Shown here one piece after another: positions 12,901 through 54,396 of a DNA stretch of 64,000 nt; the first letter of the stretch is position 1; each line of letters starts with the position of its first letter. A program made the position numbers and the translations under genes. A model generated the notes under the pieces. That model was not told the DNA's origin, made no database searches, and saw only the letters and a program-made list of their open reading frames with translations. The stretch is from Branchiostoma floridae (Eukaryota > Chordata > Leptocardii > Amphioxiformes > Branchiostomatidae), in assembly GCF_000003815.2 (NCBI RefSeq), contig NC_049992.1, forward strand, positions 2,141,789-2,205,788, written 5' to 3'.

Positions 12901-15900
12901 CATACAGAAATACTTCATTCAAATCATGGGTTAATTGTTGTCTTTCCTGAAAAATAGAAAGAAACAAGTATTAGAGGCAGAAATGTGAAAGGTACAAGTT
13001 CCAAATTAACGGTATTGCATACAAAATATCTGAATATACATTTTTTTAGCCTTATTTATTTATCGATTCATTGCTGTACTGTATATCCAAACTAGACATA
13101 CAAAATTATGTGACTCTGAAGGCACATGTAAGTTTTAAAAGTACAAAATAAATACCCACCTAAGCAATCTTTGTCTCATAAACTTCCTGAAAAAAAATAA
13201 CTAATACTCGGGGGGAAAAAACATTTTAAGAAACCAAGACTTGGTCAATACAAATCCATTCTGATTTGTTCGAGGTCATCTGACACCGTTTGTTTGTTTA
13301 CCACATAGTTGCCATGGATACAGTGCGAGGTCTTTCTGCGTGAGGTCCTTGTGCATCTGGTCGTAGGTTGTGCCGAAGTCGTACACGTTGGGTTTGTCCG
13401 GCGCCGGTCCGGGCAGCTTGACCTGGGAGCCTGTGCCGAAGGATTTCACCCGGAAACCTTTCTTGCTGTAAAGGCACAGGAGAGAGAGAGAGTTGGTTTT
13501 AATAACTCAAGCATAGAGATAGCAGACATCACCCCCTTTACAAGCCGACACATAGATACACACACACAAGCACATGCACACACACGGAAACACACACATG
13601 TGTACAGTATTGTTGGAACAATGATGTAATACTGTTCTGTACAAATTAAGAATAACAGCAATTGGCAGTAGTCCACGTAGATGGTATGCATTATCTGTTC
13701 ATAATGATCATATACTTGTTAACTGCACAACTCACAATTGAAGTTGTATGTACATGTAATCTCGAACCAGATCCATGGTGCGTTATGTATAGTATCAAAC
13801 TCGTTTGACTCCCTTAGCCGGCTATAGTCCCTGGCCAGCTTTGATACTATCTTATGGCACCGTAGGATCTGCTTGGAGATTATGTACATGTACATGTAAT
13901 ATGGATGCGTTGCACAAGAAATTTAAACCTGTCAGAAATGCCTTATTCCTTTCATTTATTTTTCCTCATGTCAAGTGACAAAAATTTGAATTCTGATGCA
14001 AGACCTCCAGGTGGTCATTGTATGTACAGGTGGGAAGTTTCACACACACCTGTACACATGTACTAGTATTACTATACTAGTGGCACAGGGGCATAATAAA
14101 TGGGAACTGTGGTTGTCAGTGTCAGTCTACATCAGTAATTGTATGTATGTAATGTTGCAACACAGCTGAACATGCACAACAGTTGTCATCCTCTTTACTT
14201 TCCCTTCTAAGATGTGCTTCATTATGTTTACCTTCATAAAACATATCATTTTTGCTACATTTCTTCTCAGTGTCACCAAAGTTCCTGCAGGGTTCTAGCT
14301 GGTGCATTTTAGTGTAGCGGTCTACCACAATATCCTATGTGATCTAAATAGGGACCACAATACCAATTTTCCACATACTGTAGTGGTACTTTGCTGGTAT
14401 ATACTGGTGGAACAATGTCTGATGAAATATAAAAAATGTTGATGTGACCCTCCAAACTGACAAAAAATCCTTCTAATTTCATGCAGTGTAAGAAGAATTA
14501 AGTTCCCTCATGGGTATCTGTAGAATGTCAACTTTTTATCTTACATTTTCAAAATCTCAGTAGAAGAGCCAAGACCCCCAATTCCATACCATCCTCTGAA
14601 TCTGATTGGTCACTTTGCTACCATGCCATTCCCTACATGCCATTACATAAGATAAAATCTTGGATAGAATCCTGTACTGGTAAGTGGTTAAGTACCAGAC
14701 AACCCCTGATGTTTGATTACATGTAAATGGCAGGACAGAACTGGAGGGACAAGTTACTTGTAAAGTCCTTCCTTCATCAGATGGTGCATAGGGCAGCATC
14801 CATCTCCATTTCACAGTAGCCCTGGGCCACACAACATTTCTACAGCAAGGGGCTACTCCACTGGTAGTAGTGTGTGTATTCCAACTTCCATACTCTTTTC
14901 CAGATGCTGATCATGAGTGCTAAGCTGAGAAACCAGCATGTACCAATTTAAAGTCTTTGGGACGACCTATCAGATGCCATTGCACCAGCCTTGAGGGACT
15001 GAGTAAGAGTGAACAGAGCAGTTTGTTGAGCTAGACCGTATGAAGGTAAACATTACGCATCTGTTTGGAGATGATACCTTCCTACCAAACTTCAAGGCTG
15101 GTGCGAGTAGATATCTATCAGATCAGGATAGTCACCTGTACTGTACTCATTTTAACTTACCGATAGTTCGATTCAGGCTCGCATAATTTGCCATGTGGAA
15201 ATGGATAGCAAAGCATAAGGTTTGGGTGGGGGTGCAAGCAGAAGTACAAAGACTGAAAGAGGAACCATGGGGGCAAGGCTGTTAGAGTTAGACTTAGGCC
15301 CCGTTCATGATGCAAAAATCCGACAGTAAACGACAGGAAACGGTTTGCAATTTGCGTTCACGATGCAAACTTGCAAACTGTTTCAGTTCCTTGAAAAGGC
15401 ATGGTAATGCATGATAATGCGACCTCTGACCCCTGAGGTTGTTGTGATCTTGCCCAAACTTGTACTTCTGTGTCAGATTATTGGTCTTTGATCGAAATTG
15501 AACCAATGTCTTACTGAAGCCTGGTTCTGTCAAGACCTTGTAAATGCCTCTGAAAACACTGTGGTCTCGATATATGCCATGCTATGACATTTCCACTGAA
15601 TCTCCTGACACATTCCCCTTGCAATATCAGGACTGCTGGCTCCTAAGTCGACTAGGAGCTAAAGTTAAAGTCCTTCCCGCGCCTGATGGCGCATAGGGCG
15701 GCGCCCATCTCTGTTTCATTAGCCCTTGGGCCACACAACGCAATCACTACAGCAGGGGGCTAGTCCACTGGTAGTAGTATGTGTTCAACTTCCATACTCT
15801 TTCCCGAATGCTGAGTGCTAAGCAGAGAAAGCAGCATGTACCATTTTTTAAGTCTTTGGTATGACTCGGCCGGGGATCGAGCTCCTGACCTACCGAATAC

Positions 15901-16606
15901 AAGGCGAACACTCTCCCCACTAGGCCATTGCACCGGTTAAGTCGACTAGGAGGCGGCCCGATAATAAAAACAAATTTTACGATTGAAAACGTGGCCAAAA
16001 CACCCAATGACAGATTAAAAATTGTACTTTTTCCCCGTGGCACCTCCAAATCTGAACGCACATCCCCGGATTTTAAACGGATCGCGCCGCTTTTGCAAGG
16101 TTCCGAAAAAAACGTTTCAGATCGTTTCAGAGCGTTCATGTTTGACAAAACTTATTCGTTTCAGCTTGCCTAACCGATAGAACCGTTTCATTTTTTGCAT
16201 CATGAATGGGTCCTTAGAGGACTAAGTTAAAGTTAGAGTAGAGTGGTTTCACTTTCAGCAAGGTAGGAGTTAGGTGGGCGTGCATAGAGTAGAGTTCTTT
16301 CTTGCATACTACTCACTGTCTAGTGTCAAAATAATCGTAAATGGTCTCATTTGTGCCTCAATTGTACAACTTGGCAGTCACAAATGTTAGATTTCGGTTA
16401 CCAACCATGATGTGGTTCAGTAAGGGGGAGGGGGGCATATGCAAAATATTCACACGTCATATGGCACTTTCACAAACTGAAGTACACAACTTTGTTAGAT
16501 AATTTTCGGCCGAATGAACAGACATATTATACCTGAGGAAGGCGTGTGCCTCCATACTCCTGTTCTGGTTACTGGAGCAGACGACAGCGATGTTCAAGTC
16601 ACCCAT
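3977..16606 (-). CDS. SSU72: SSU72 RNA polymerase II CTD phosphatase, complete, 5 exons
   Basis: Phosphatase that removes phosphate from Ser5 and Ser7 of the RNA polymerase II CTD and works with the mRNA 3'-end processing machinery in the nucleus. Exons on the minus strand: 16533-16606, 13322-13465, 5272-5411, 4541-4659, 3977-4078. All have GT..AG introns and the phases join without a break, giving 192 aa (human about 194). The catalytic loop C-x5-R is CSSNQNR at residues 10-16. The general-acid Asp falls in NIDIQDN (D141). Other family blocks are [35 protein letters not shown] and the C-terminal ILHTVSFY. The start at 16606 is the first ATG before the catalytic loop. Introns 1 and 2 are filled with SINEs, MITEs and a minisatellite. 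Partial copies of the exon 3 donor edge lie in intron 3. The gene is transcribed away from WDR33. Confidence 0.97.
4332..4480. repeat. fragment of the foldback repeat also seen at 10973-11373
   Basis: Contains CCCTGAAGAAGGTGACAGAC and, further in, sequence matching the outer arm of the element at 10973-11373 in inverse orientation. Only one arm is recognisable here, inside SSU72 intron 4. Confidence 0.5.
4905..5190 (-). repeat. decayed copies of the SSU72 exon 3 donor edge
   Basis: Three diverged copies of the last part of exon 3 (real edge 5272-5320) lie downstream of it in the transcribed direction, at about 5150-5190, 5005-5048 and 4912-4955. Shared cores on the plus strand are TACGACCTGATCGTAAACCC (real: TACGACCTGGTCGTACACCC), TGGTCGTAGACCTTTTCCTT and ACGACGCGGTCGTTCATCC, each followed by a CTCCTTGC-like stretch. 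Flanking intronic text (ATGACCTTGGAA) is repeated too, so the unit spans the exon-intron junction at a spacing of roughly 110-140 bp. The copies are pseudo-exonic, not coding. Confidence 0.6.
5638..5843. mobile_element. MITE-like inverted repeat, family A, copy 2 (diverged)
   Basis: The right half (GACAAAATAGAA, then GTCGGAGCC, then CTGCTTTGAG) parallels the right half of the element at 2067-2264. The left half (AAGGTTCGACTCCAGC) is its imperfect inverse. A 132-codon open frame crosses it (5755-6153) but has no recognisable motif. Confidence 0.45.
6960..8025. repeat. C-rich minisatellite in SSU72 intron 2
   Basis: About 1 kb of irregular 20-30 bp units of the type CTAACCCCCTCACAACCTAC, most regular at 7490-7650 where units of about 28 bp repeat almost exactly. 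Strongly strand-asymmetric (C/A-rich on plus, G/T-rich on minus). The repetitive 67-69 codon open frames over it are products of the unit sequence. Confidence 0.85.
8942..9678. mobile_element. hAT-like non-autonomous DNA transposon with a nested MITE
   Basis: Termini are CAGGGGTGGGTACCGGTAC on the left and GTACCAGTACCCACCCCTA on the right, which are imperfect inverse complements. The 8-bp flanks GCATCAAA and GCACCAGT agree at 5 of 8 positions. CAGGGG-type termini with 8-bp target duplications are characteristic of hAT elements. No transposase frame is visible. A second element (9156-9472) is inserted within it, so it is the older of the two. Confidence 0.6.
9156..9472. mobile_element. MITE, family with CAGGGCTCGAAATA termini, copy 1
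   Basis: About 317 bp, bounded by CAGGGCTCGAAATA and its exact inverse TATTTCGAGCCCTG. Both subterminal parts carry repeated CACCTGCAC/GTGCAGGT words. Nested in the hAT-like element. Relatives at 23392-23880, 31814-32170 and 46075-46319. Confidence 0.8.
10973..11373. mobile_element. foldback element, arms of about 100 bp or more
   Basis: The left end TGGTTGGTAAGTCACT is answered on the right by AGTGACTTACCAACC. Matching continues through TTTTATTTC, then GTGACCGTCTGTCACCTTC against GGTGACAGATGGTCAACGAC. The arms are imperfect. A single-arm fragment occurs at 4332-4480, and the word CCCTGAAGAAGGT recurs near 60715. No coding content. Lies in SSU72 intron 2. Confidence 0.65.
13761..13878. mobile_element. 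small MITE with CTCCAAGCAGAT-type termini
   Basis: About 118 bp hairpin. Left CTCGAACCAGATCC then GGTGC then TAGTATCAAA; right TTTGATACTATC then GCACC then GGATCTGCTTGGAG. The terminal word CTCCAAGCAGAT also forms the hairpin at 52869-52988 in the WDR33 3' region, so the two are probably one family. Confidence 0.65.
14757..14990 (-). mobile_element. SINE, copy 1, internally deleted
   Basis: Shares with the SINE at 15659-15937 the words AAAGTCCTTCC, GCATAGGGC, GGCCACACAAC, CCACTGGTAGTAGT and AACTTCCATACTC, in the same order. The part that carries the RNA polymerase III boxes in the better copy is mostly missing here, although GCCATTGCACC near the end is retained. Lies in SSU72 intron 1. Confidence 0.65.
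15297..16213. mobile_element. PIF/Harbinger-like non-autonomous element, host of a SINE
   Basis: Termini GGCCCCGTTCATGATGCAAA and (inverse) GGACCCATTCATGATGCAAA, flanked on both sides by TTA (15294-15296 and 16214-16216). GGCC-type inverted termini with a TTA target duplication fit PIF/Harbinger elements. The element is split by a SINE at 15659-15937, leaving about 620 bp of its own sequence and no transposase. The inner parts also hold partly inverse words (AAACGGTTTGCA, GAACCGTTTCA). Confidence 0.7.
15659..15937 (-). mobile_element. tRNA-derived SINE, best copy, with 15-bp target duplication
   Basis: Reading the minus strand, the head holds an A-box-like TGGCCTAGTGG and a B-box-like GAGCTCGATCCCC, as in a tRNA-derived RNA polymerase III promoter. 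A tRNA-unrelated body follows, ending in a CTTTAACTTTAG tail. It is flanked by the exact direct repeat TAAGTCGACTAGGAG (15644-15658 and 15938-15952), a target-site duplication, which shows insertion into the surrounding Harbinger-like element. Relatives at 14757-14990 and 19738-19975. Confidence 0.88.
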
Positions 16607-19600
16607 GTCGTCAGAGATTCTGGTTTTCTAAGTCCTCTTGTGTGTGGTACGTTCCTTTTTCTCGAGTGTCGCGCCAAGTTCCACCTCTTTTGACCTCTTT
16701 TCTGACGACTCCTACACCGATTTTTGACAAGACTAAAAATAAAAGAGGAACAAAAGTATATACAGGGCCCTCGTATTGACCGGTGTACCTTTATACGGCC
16801 AGAAAACTACGGAATGTCTGTCGGAAACTGTGTAAAACCCCGGCCGAACTGCGCCACACTTCCAAGATGGCTTCCTCTTCTGAAACTGACGTCGGATATG
16901 TTCGGTTATTTCCGTAAAAGTCCGGATACAAAAAGTGTTCAATAAGTATATCAAAACTATGCTTTATTTCAAAATATTAATATAAAACAATTTACAATTC
17001 ATCAACTATGTCTTTTCTAGTATAAAGTATCAAAAACACGATAAATTTCTAGAATTATCTCCGCTCGGTATTTTCCGTAAGTGTTCGGGTCTATTCGGCG
17101 CAGTTCGGCATGTGGCGGCGTGAGGATAGTGGCGCTAATGTTGTGCGGATCTTACTGTAGAAATCAGGGCTCGTTTTGGGGCCTAACTTTTTGATATTCC
17201 ACGCGAGGAGCGCAGAAAGTGATTCTGAGTATTGAATAAAGCAGTGAGTACAGATTTCATTCTTCTTGTTCGGTTATTTCTTGAGTGTAAGTGCGAGAAA
17301 GAGCGGAGCGTGTGTGAGTGCGGGTCCGCCATCTTTGTTCGGGTCTCAGCTAGAGAAATCAAAACGACGGAAGAAAATTCTACTTTACCGTCTGTTTAAC
17401 CTTTGTTAGGTAGAACGGATTACAAAGGCTCACAGATTCTGAAAGTTGAAGATGATTCGATCTCACTTTTGTCGGTTTCAATCAAAGAAGAAAACGTACA
17501 AACCCCTGAAAATTATGGGGGAGGGGGTTTCATGGTTTGGGGCCCGCGAAAGGTGTTCTGGGATTGATCATTGAAACTTCTTGAAAGTTGAAGAATGAGA
17601 TGGGTCTTGGGACGACCGCTGCAGATTTAAAGAAGGGACAAGGAAGAAAACTAGCATGCGGATCTTTGAAAATGATATTGCCAAAAATCTGGAAAAATTC
17701 CTTATCAATCAGAAAACGGTTTGACATTCGCCAAGAACCAGATGATGAAACTTTGAAAGTTGCCCAGATAATTTGCCAGAACCAGCATAGCCCTTTTGTC
17801 CAAGCAAGGAGTTTAAACCTCCTTTTTCCAAGATATAACCTCCTTGGTCCAAGTTAACTTGTTCTGATAAAAGTGGAGGACCTTAAATTGCTGTTGTTCA
17901 ATTCACATCTTCACAATGAACTTCAATTAAGAAAGTTGTAAAACTAAAATGGAATTATTTCATTCAATGCTTACCAAAGACTGAAGACAGAAAGCTGATA
18001 TTTGGAGTTTTTACAAATTACTGAGGATTAGAATGTAGATACGGCATTGCAGAGAAAGTAATAAAGATCGCATACTGCTTGAAATACCAGATAGGTGATG
18101 TGTTGCAGAGGCTCAAGTTCAAGATGACAATAGCTACACTTCGGAGAAACAGTTAAAGCATCATTTTAGGTTGCCAGATTCAGTAACACTAACAGTACAG
18201 TAGTTGTTATGTTTATAGTTCTGAGGCATTAGCTGCAACAAGATTAGTTGAAGCTGATCTTGCTCAGGATGACTGTACAGAAGCTGAAAATCAAGTCTTT
18301 CTACTTGAATCTACTGGATGCAGTTCCAAGTGTGCATGGATGTAGCAGAGCAGTTTTAATCTTACTTGTTTCTGAATAAAGATCCCCTATGTTTTATGAT
18401 AGGACATTGTTAGATGTTGAAATAAAACTGAAATCCCTTACCGTTGTGGCACTGATGGAGAGTCGAGGAAGAAGGTGGCCTCAAAGATGGGAGACCAGTA
18501 GTTCTTGCTTTCTTGTCATTGTTGTTTTCCCATTCATAAATAATGCTGGGCTCATGAATAAAGACGATTAATTTTTGTTGTTGACATGTCAATAAAGTTG
18601 ATAGTGTTTTTGTAAAGTTGTATATATGATTATGATATGTCTTTGATGCTGCTGATGCTATGACATGAATAAAGAGGCATCAGTTTTTAAACTTTTCAGC
18701 CAACCAATATGTGCAAAGTTGAAGGAACTGACCTACAACTTCAGTACAAGGCAGCAGAATCTCAAGACGCACACAGCTTTTCCTCTTTCTTCCTCTCCTC
18801 TTGAAGGTTCATCATGTGAAATAAAGTTTACTTGACTTTTGCTCCACTTTGTAGCACCACCATCAGCAGAGGGACTCCAGGCAGTACAAAGTACATGTTA
18901 CATTGCAGAGAAACATCTTCTGTGTTAGTCTTAGTGTTTATGCTATTTGTATGACTCTTGACATAGATTACCACTGCAGTCATCATCAGACTATCAAAGT
19001 CTGCCAGTCTTGAGTTATTTTCATGACATTCAGATCTATTTCTGGTGGACATACATGTATGATACTTGGTAACGATAATTAGCCTGGTATCCAGCCGTAT
19101 TATACTAGTAGCTCCTGAGTCTCTTCTCTCCTCTCCACAAATATGAATATATGGTGATATAAAAGGTACAGGTATATAAAGGTCCCCCCAGAGACATGGA
19201 GGTCAAGGGACTAGATACTGATGCAGATGCAGATATAAAAAGTAACATTACCTGAAATCACACTTCAATAACTTCATCAATCTTTCAATACCACTTCAGA
19301 ATAAAGGTTGCACACGTCCTAAAAACTTACTCATGAAGTAGTTGCCATAATAGAATAATTAAGATAGAGATGACATAATCTGATGGACCAGCTGGTAGTT
19401 TATGTTGGACAGAGAATGTTCTGCCGACAATCTTGTAGAGGAGGAACTCAGAGTCTGAGTCAGATTTTTCGAACTTTTTGAACTCCTGGAATGTGTACCT
19501 ACTACTAGTACATACTTCTTGTGGCCTACATGAGTCATACATACTTACAGAGACATGACAGAAAGATAGATAAATACACTATCATACAGTACATGAGGGA

Positions 19601-22160
19601 TAAAATTCCTCTGTATTTATAATTTCTATATTACATATGCCAGTTAAGTGAAAGGGGCTGTGAAGAAGCTGGCCAACTAAGTTGGACAAGTTGATTGCTT
19701 TACTGTAGTACATTGTATATAACATTCAAGTTGAAGTCACCCTTGCATCTTGTTCAGAATCAGATGCATAGGGCTGCTGTCCATGTCTGTTTCTTTAGCT
19801 TGTTGGTCACACATTTCCACACACTACAGCAGGGGACTTGTAATGTACATGTAATGAAGTGTGTTTTACCACCATGATCTTTCCTAGATCTTTCCCAAAT
19901 GCTGAGTGCTAAGCAGAGAAAGTACTACCAAACCATAATGTACGTGTATGACCTGGCCATACCGGGTATAATTGAAGGGAATATACTAGTAGTAATTTAT
20001 TTGAAGTGCATAGATAAAGCTTAAAATGTTTATGATGTTACCATGACTACAGCTTCACAAGCAAATTGCAATGTCAAGCCTTACTAGATAGGGATTAATT
20101 GAAACAGTTGATTACACACAACTCACATATTTTTAATACCTGCACTATTGCTGCATAGTCATTTTAAAGGATTGTGCTGAACACTTACAACCAAACCAAT
20201 TATGAATAAATGACAGGTTATGTGGCAAGACTGGATTTAAATTGCACTGCTGATTAACTGTCAATTTTGTCACCCTGCACAATACAAGTATTTAGTTCTG
20301 TACTAAAATTTCTAACTTGTAATCAATATGCTGAATTGCCAGATTGTCAAATACCACCGGTACACCCAGTTTTACTTGAGCTTTGAGTGAAAATCATTGA
20401 AGAATAAAAGGTCTTTGAATATATGTCTTCCAGAGACATATTTGTTCAGATAAGCAAAAGTTGTGACAAGACACACTGGTGATATTTAAGAGTAAGACAT
20501 TCTAGGACAGATGACAGATGCTAGATACAAAAGAGTTGGAATGGCAACATTTCACTTGTAATAAGTTGTATTTCCTTCATAAATGCTTGTGACAGTGGGC
20601 ATGATTATGAAGTAGAGTAAGTACTCACTGTCAATGCACACGCACCCACAGATTAACTCTGGAAGTAAGATACAATGTATTTATATTCATACTTTTACAC
20701 TGTACAGGTCTACAGCAGATACAGCCACTGCACTATTTTTTTTTAAACTGTCCAGCTGCACTAACTGTAACCATACAGTCACTACACTTCTGCTTCTCAG
20801 CCAAAGCTGATAGTGATATATCGCAAACAGATGATTTTTCTTCAGGAAATGGGATATTTTGTCATCTAGCCATTAGGAACTCATTTGTTTTCTAAAAAAA
20901 TGATACATTTTTATTAAAAACTTCTCAGTTTCAAGGTAAAAACAAAAAATTGGTAGTACATGTACTAGGCTATGGAAGTGCAATGGTTCTTTGATTTATA
21001 ATTGATTTCCAAGTACACATGTGACCTGCTTTCTTGTATTTGTCATATCATACACAAGAAGAAGAATAATCATACATACTCACATCACTTCCTGAAACTT
21101 TGTGTGGCTCTACATGGGGGGGGGGGGGGTTCACAGCAATCCTCCACCATCCTACTCAATATCATTTAGAATCAAATCACAATTTTTACAGTCTCAAATC
21201 TGTAGGTAAATCCTTTACTGTTCAACACTAAGTTCCCTTTAGCCACGGACTGTATGAATAGATAGGACCAAAGAAACAAATATGATAATGAGTTGTGTGA
21301 TCAAGACTTGAAGGCCGTCCTTCCACCTACTATCTATATTAGAATATATTTGAACGTCCGTGTTTAATAAAGAGTGATATAGGAGATACCATTTCACTCA
21401 CCTTTGAGTACACATTTCATATTTTTTTGAAGCATAGAAATATATATTTTAAAGTTTAACTTCCATTTAGAAAGGCAAAGTCAATGTCAACAATTTAAAC
21501 TTGTTTAGCTTCAAGCCAACATGCACTCAAACAAACATGCTGTGAGCTTGATACTACCTTAAAAGATAAACTACAGTTGTGCCTTAACCAGTTGAATACT
21601 TCCTACATATGTCATCTCTGCACTCATAATTCTTTAAATAAACTACACTTTGTATATTACTGACATTTGAACAGTGGACAACCAGAGGAAAGGGCAGCAA
21701 CACCCACACATTTGAAACTACAGTATACACCCTGTGTGCATTACAATGCAGTATCCGTGCATGTATTCATACACTAGTGTTACTCAAAGTCAAACGTCAA
21801 AGTTCAGTTTCCTGTAAGTGAGTAGAAGTCCTTTATTGCAAGTTTGTTACCAGCCGGCCTCCAAAAAGATGATGCTGTCAATTCATCCACATTTATTGGT
21901 TGGTGAAAAGTGTAGAAAAGTAACTTTCACGATTTCCAGTATGTTAATATGTCTTAGTTCATAGAAGATGTTTCCGGAAGCAGATGATGCCGGAAGTCAT
22001 CAATAACTTTCATGTTTAAGTTTGACTGTGAATAAAGATGCTGGTTTCTATATGTTGTTGCCTTATATATGTGATGTTGGAAAGAAAAATAAAGGGAGCC
22101 ACTCCCCCCTAAAGTCTCGATGGCATGTTCCTATCACCTCACAGCTGATTCGCCGTCGCC
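16607..22160. other. 5.5 kb between the divergent SSU72 and WDR33 start codons
   Basis: No coding exon recognised. The part near 16.8-17.4 kb is the more GC-rich and holds GCCATCTTTGTT-type YY1-like words, so it is the likeliest promoter area for SSU72. The nonamer TGAATAAAG occurs at 17233, 18373, 18555, 18666 and 22029, and plain AATAAA several more times on the plus strand (18.4-20.4 kb). A splice-acceptor-like TATCACCTCACAG ends at 22143, so WDR33 may have a non-coding first exon further left. A G-run lies near 21117-21130 and a SINE at 19738-19975. Confidence 0.5.
19738..19975 (-). mobile_element. SINE, copy 3, diverged
   Basis: Retains GATGCATAGGGC, CACTACAGCAGGGG and CCAAATGCTGAGTGCTAAGC of the family seen at 15659-15937, in the same order and orientation, with many substitutions. 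It ends near TGACCTGGCCATACCGGGTA. Confidence 0.6.
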
Positions 22161-52315
<30,155 letters not shown>

Positions 52316-53055
52316 GGGTAGGGTTAGATGTTTGGATGTTTGTACTTGTATTATACCGTAAACTATGAGACATTTGTAAACACTCTTCAAAAGGCAGCCG
52401 AAACACGTATTCTAGATATGCAGATATTGACGTATTGTTCAAAGTTGAGTTCTCGGACATGTATATTGTAAAGTCAGGTGCTTTAAAGGATTGTGATTAT
52501 TGGAAGTTCACTTCGCTCTAAAGTAATGTGTCATAATCTCGTAACTTTTTCAGCTTCATGTTAGCTTTTTGACAAAGGTATTGAGCCAGTCTGAGAACGA
52601 ATGTCGCCTCTTTAACTGCATTACAAACTTATGTAAATATGAGTACTAAACAAGTCTACAAGTAGCATGTAAGTATGGCAAACAGTCCATCTTTGTGAGC
52701 ATGAAGCAGAAATGTTGTCTGTACACATTTACGTCTTTCTCTGTTATCAGTATCTGCAGCTCCATTTTGTTCCTTATTGTCAAGATCATGATAATTTCGT
52801 GTGTTATGTAGACCTAATCAGCTTAGCACCTTAGAAAGTTCTGTTCAATTTTCTATTGGTGCATTGATCTCCAAGCAGATGTTGGGAGGGAAGGTTTTGT
52901 TATAATAGTAGTACTGTACCAGGTGAAGGTAGCTTGTCAGCACAGTTGGGCACTATGAAAATCTTTCCCACCAACATCTGCTTGAAGACTTTCTATACCA
53001 CTGGATACAAGTTACAAGAAGTGTACAAGAGAACTGGTATGTTTATAAAATTAAA
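52316..53055 (+). other. candidate WDR33 3' UTR
   Basis: Follows the TAG at 52313-52315. No AATAAA occurs in it. The first near-consensus signals are TATAAA (53044-53049) and ATTAAA (53050-53055). It holds a hairpin at 52869-52988. The end is inferred. Confidence 0.4.
52869..52988. repeat. hairpin in the WDR33 3' region
   Basis: CTCCAAGCAGATGTTGGGAG pairs with CCACCAACATCTGCTTGAAG about 80 bases later, and the pairing continues into GGAAGGTTTT against AAAATCTTTCCC. Arms of about 30 bp. It shares its terminal 12 bases with the MITE at 13761-13878, so it is probably a MITE that became part of the transcript. Confidence 0.7.
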
Positions 53056-54206
53056 GGTTAGACATCCAGGTAGGCAATAGTTAAAACAATTCGATATGTG
53101 CAACTGGATAGGGTTCGGAGACTACTTCCGGACGTTTTGAGTGACATCCATCACTCATCTTGTGGCATATTAATGGGTGAAAATTCGTGACATAATTAGT
53201 GTGATCATGTAAAAAAAAATGCCCTGTGTAGATACGAACCGGCGGTGTATTTTGATGTGCCCATTCCAACAATTGTGCATTTTTGTTAGGTGCAATCACA
53301 GAAGCCCCCCTCCTATACTCTGCGGTCACCGTAAACTAAGATTTATACATGAAGATTTTTGTACTACGTATATACATTAGCCTAAAGTCTTCTAAGCTCG
53401 TATGTATAGTTAAACTTGCTTCTTGTATCACATGATCGTCTACTAAATATTTGTACGTTACGTCTAGGAAAACAATTTTGCTTGTCATCTTTGTGTTATT
53501 TTGATTTTGATAACGTATGAACATAATTAGCAAAAGGCACTTTCCCTTGCTATACAGGCTTTTCATTTGACGTCATCTGCGATATGTTGGATTCCAGTTT
53601 ATGCCATTAAGCGCAGGAAGATGCCATTGCTGAATCCAATTATCTTCCAATATGGACACCCGAGATTCAAATTATGATTACTATGACGTCCAAGAAAAGC
53701 CTGTATTTCCCCTTCAGAAATTCCATCAAAGTCCAGTCCCTGTTTTGGCAGAAAGAGGTGCAAACTTAGATACAGACTTTTGTATATTTTTATTTATAAT
53801 AGGGAAAAACACCTGGTAGCACTGACACATTAGCTGGCCCTTTCTTATGGAACATGGTTGGTACAAATTCAGACAAAACGCACAGGAAATGTCACAGCAA
53901 AGTACCTTCCACACTGATATTGTCACTTCGAGAGGTTTTAGATTGTAAATTTGATTTTATGCATCGTTACCCAATATTGTTCCAACTCGCAATTATGCAT
54001 CAGGTGTTCCCTCGATCACTGCGCGATGTTTATGATTAGGGATCGGCCGAGTTTACAGGTCACTTAATTTTCCACCCTTACAAGGCCTTAGATACTTTCC
54101 GGCGAAAATATACGACCGACCCTCTGGATTCTTTTAATGGTTTGACCTGACAAACGCAGCCGAAGCTCACCGACTATCTAACTGGGGATGAACACGGTTT
54201 CCATAA
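53056..54206. other. unrecognised sequence downstream of WDR33
   Basis: No coding exon recognised. Contains GAGTGACATCCATCACTCAT near 53140, of a dispersed-repeat type, and otherwise AT-rich sequence. Confidence 0.4.
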
Positions 54207-54396
54207 ACCCTCCTCACATGTAGCGAAAATCGATCGGACGACGAGTCTGCGAGCTGTAAATTACGAAAAGGCATGATTCTGATGCCGACGAGGAAATGGC
54301 GAGGAGTTCCCCCCTTCCCGTCAGGGTCATGCCTCCTCGTGATTTAGAGCCCGCAGACTCGTCGTCCGATCGATTTTCGCTACATGTGAGGAGGGT
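54207..54396. mobile_element. inverted-repeat element of 190 bp
   Basis: ACCCTCCTCACATGTAGCGA at the left and TCGCTACATGTGAGGAGGGT at the right are exact inverses, and the arms continue through AAATCGATCGGACGACGAGT. Arms exceed 40 bp with almost no mismatch, enclosing about 95 bp. No clear target duplication. Confidence 0.85.
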
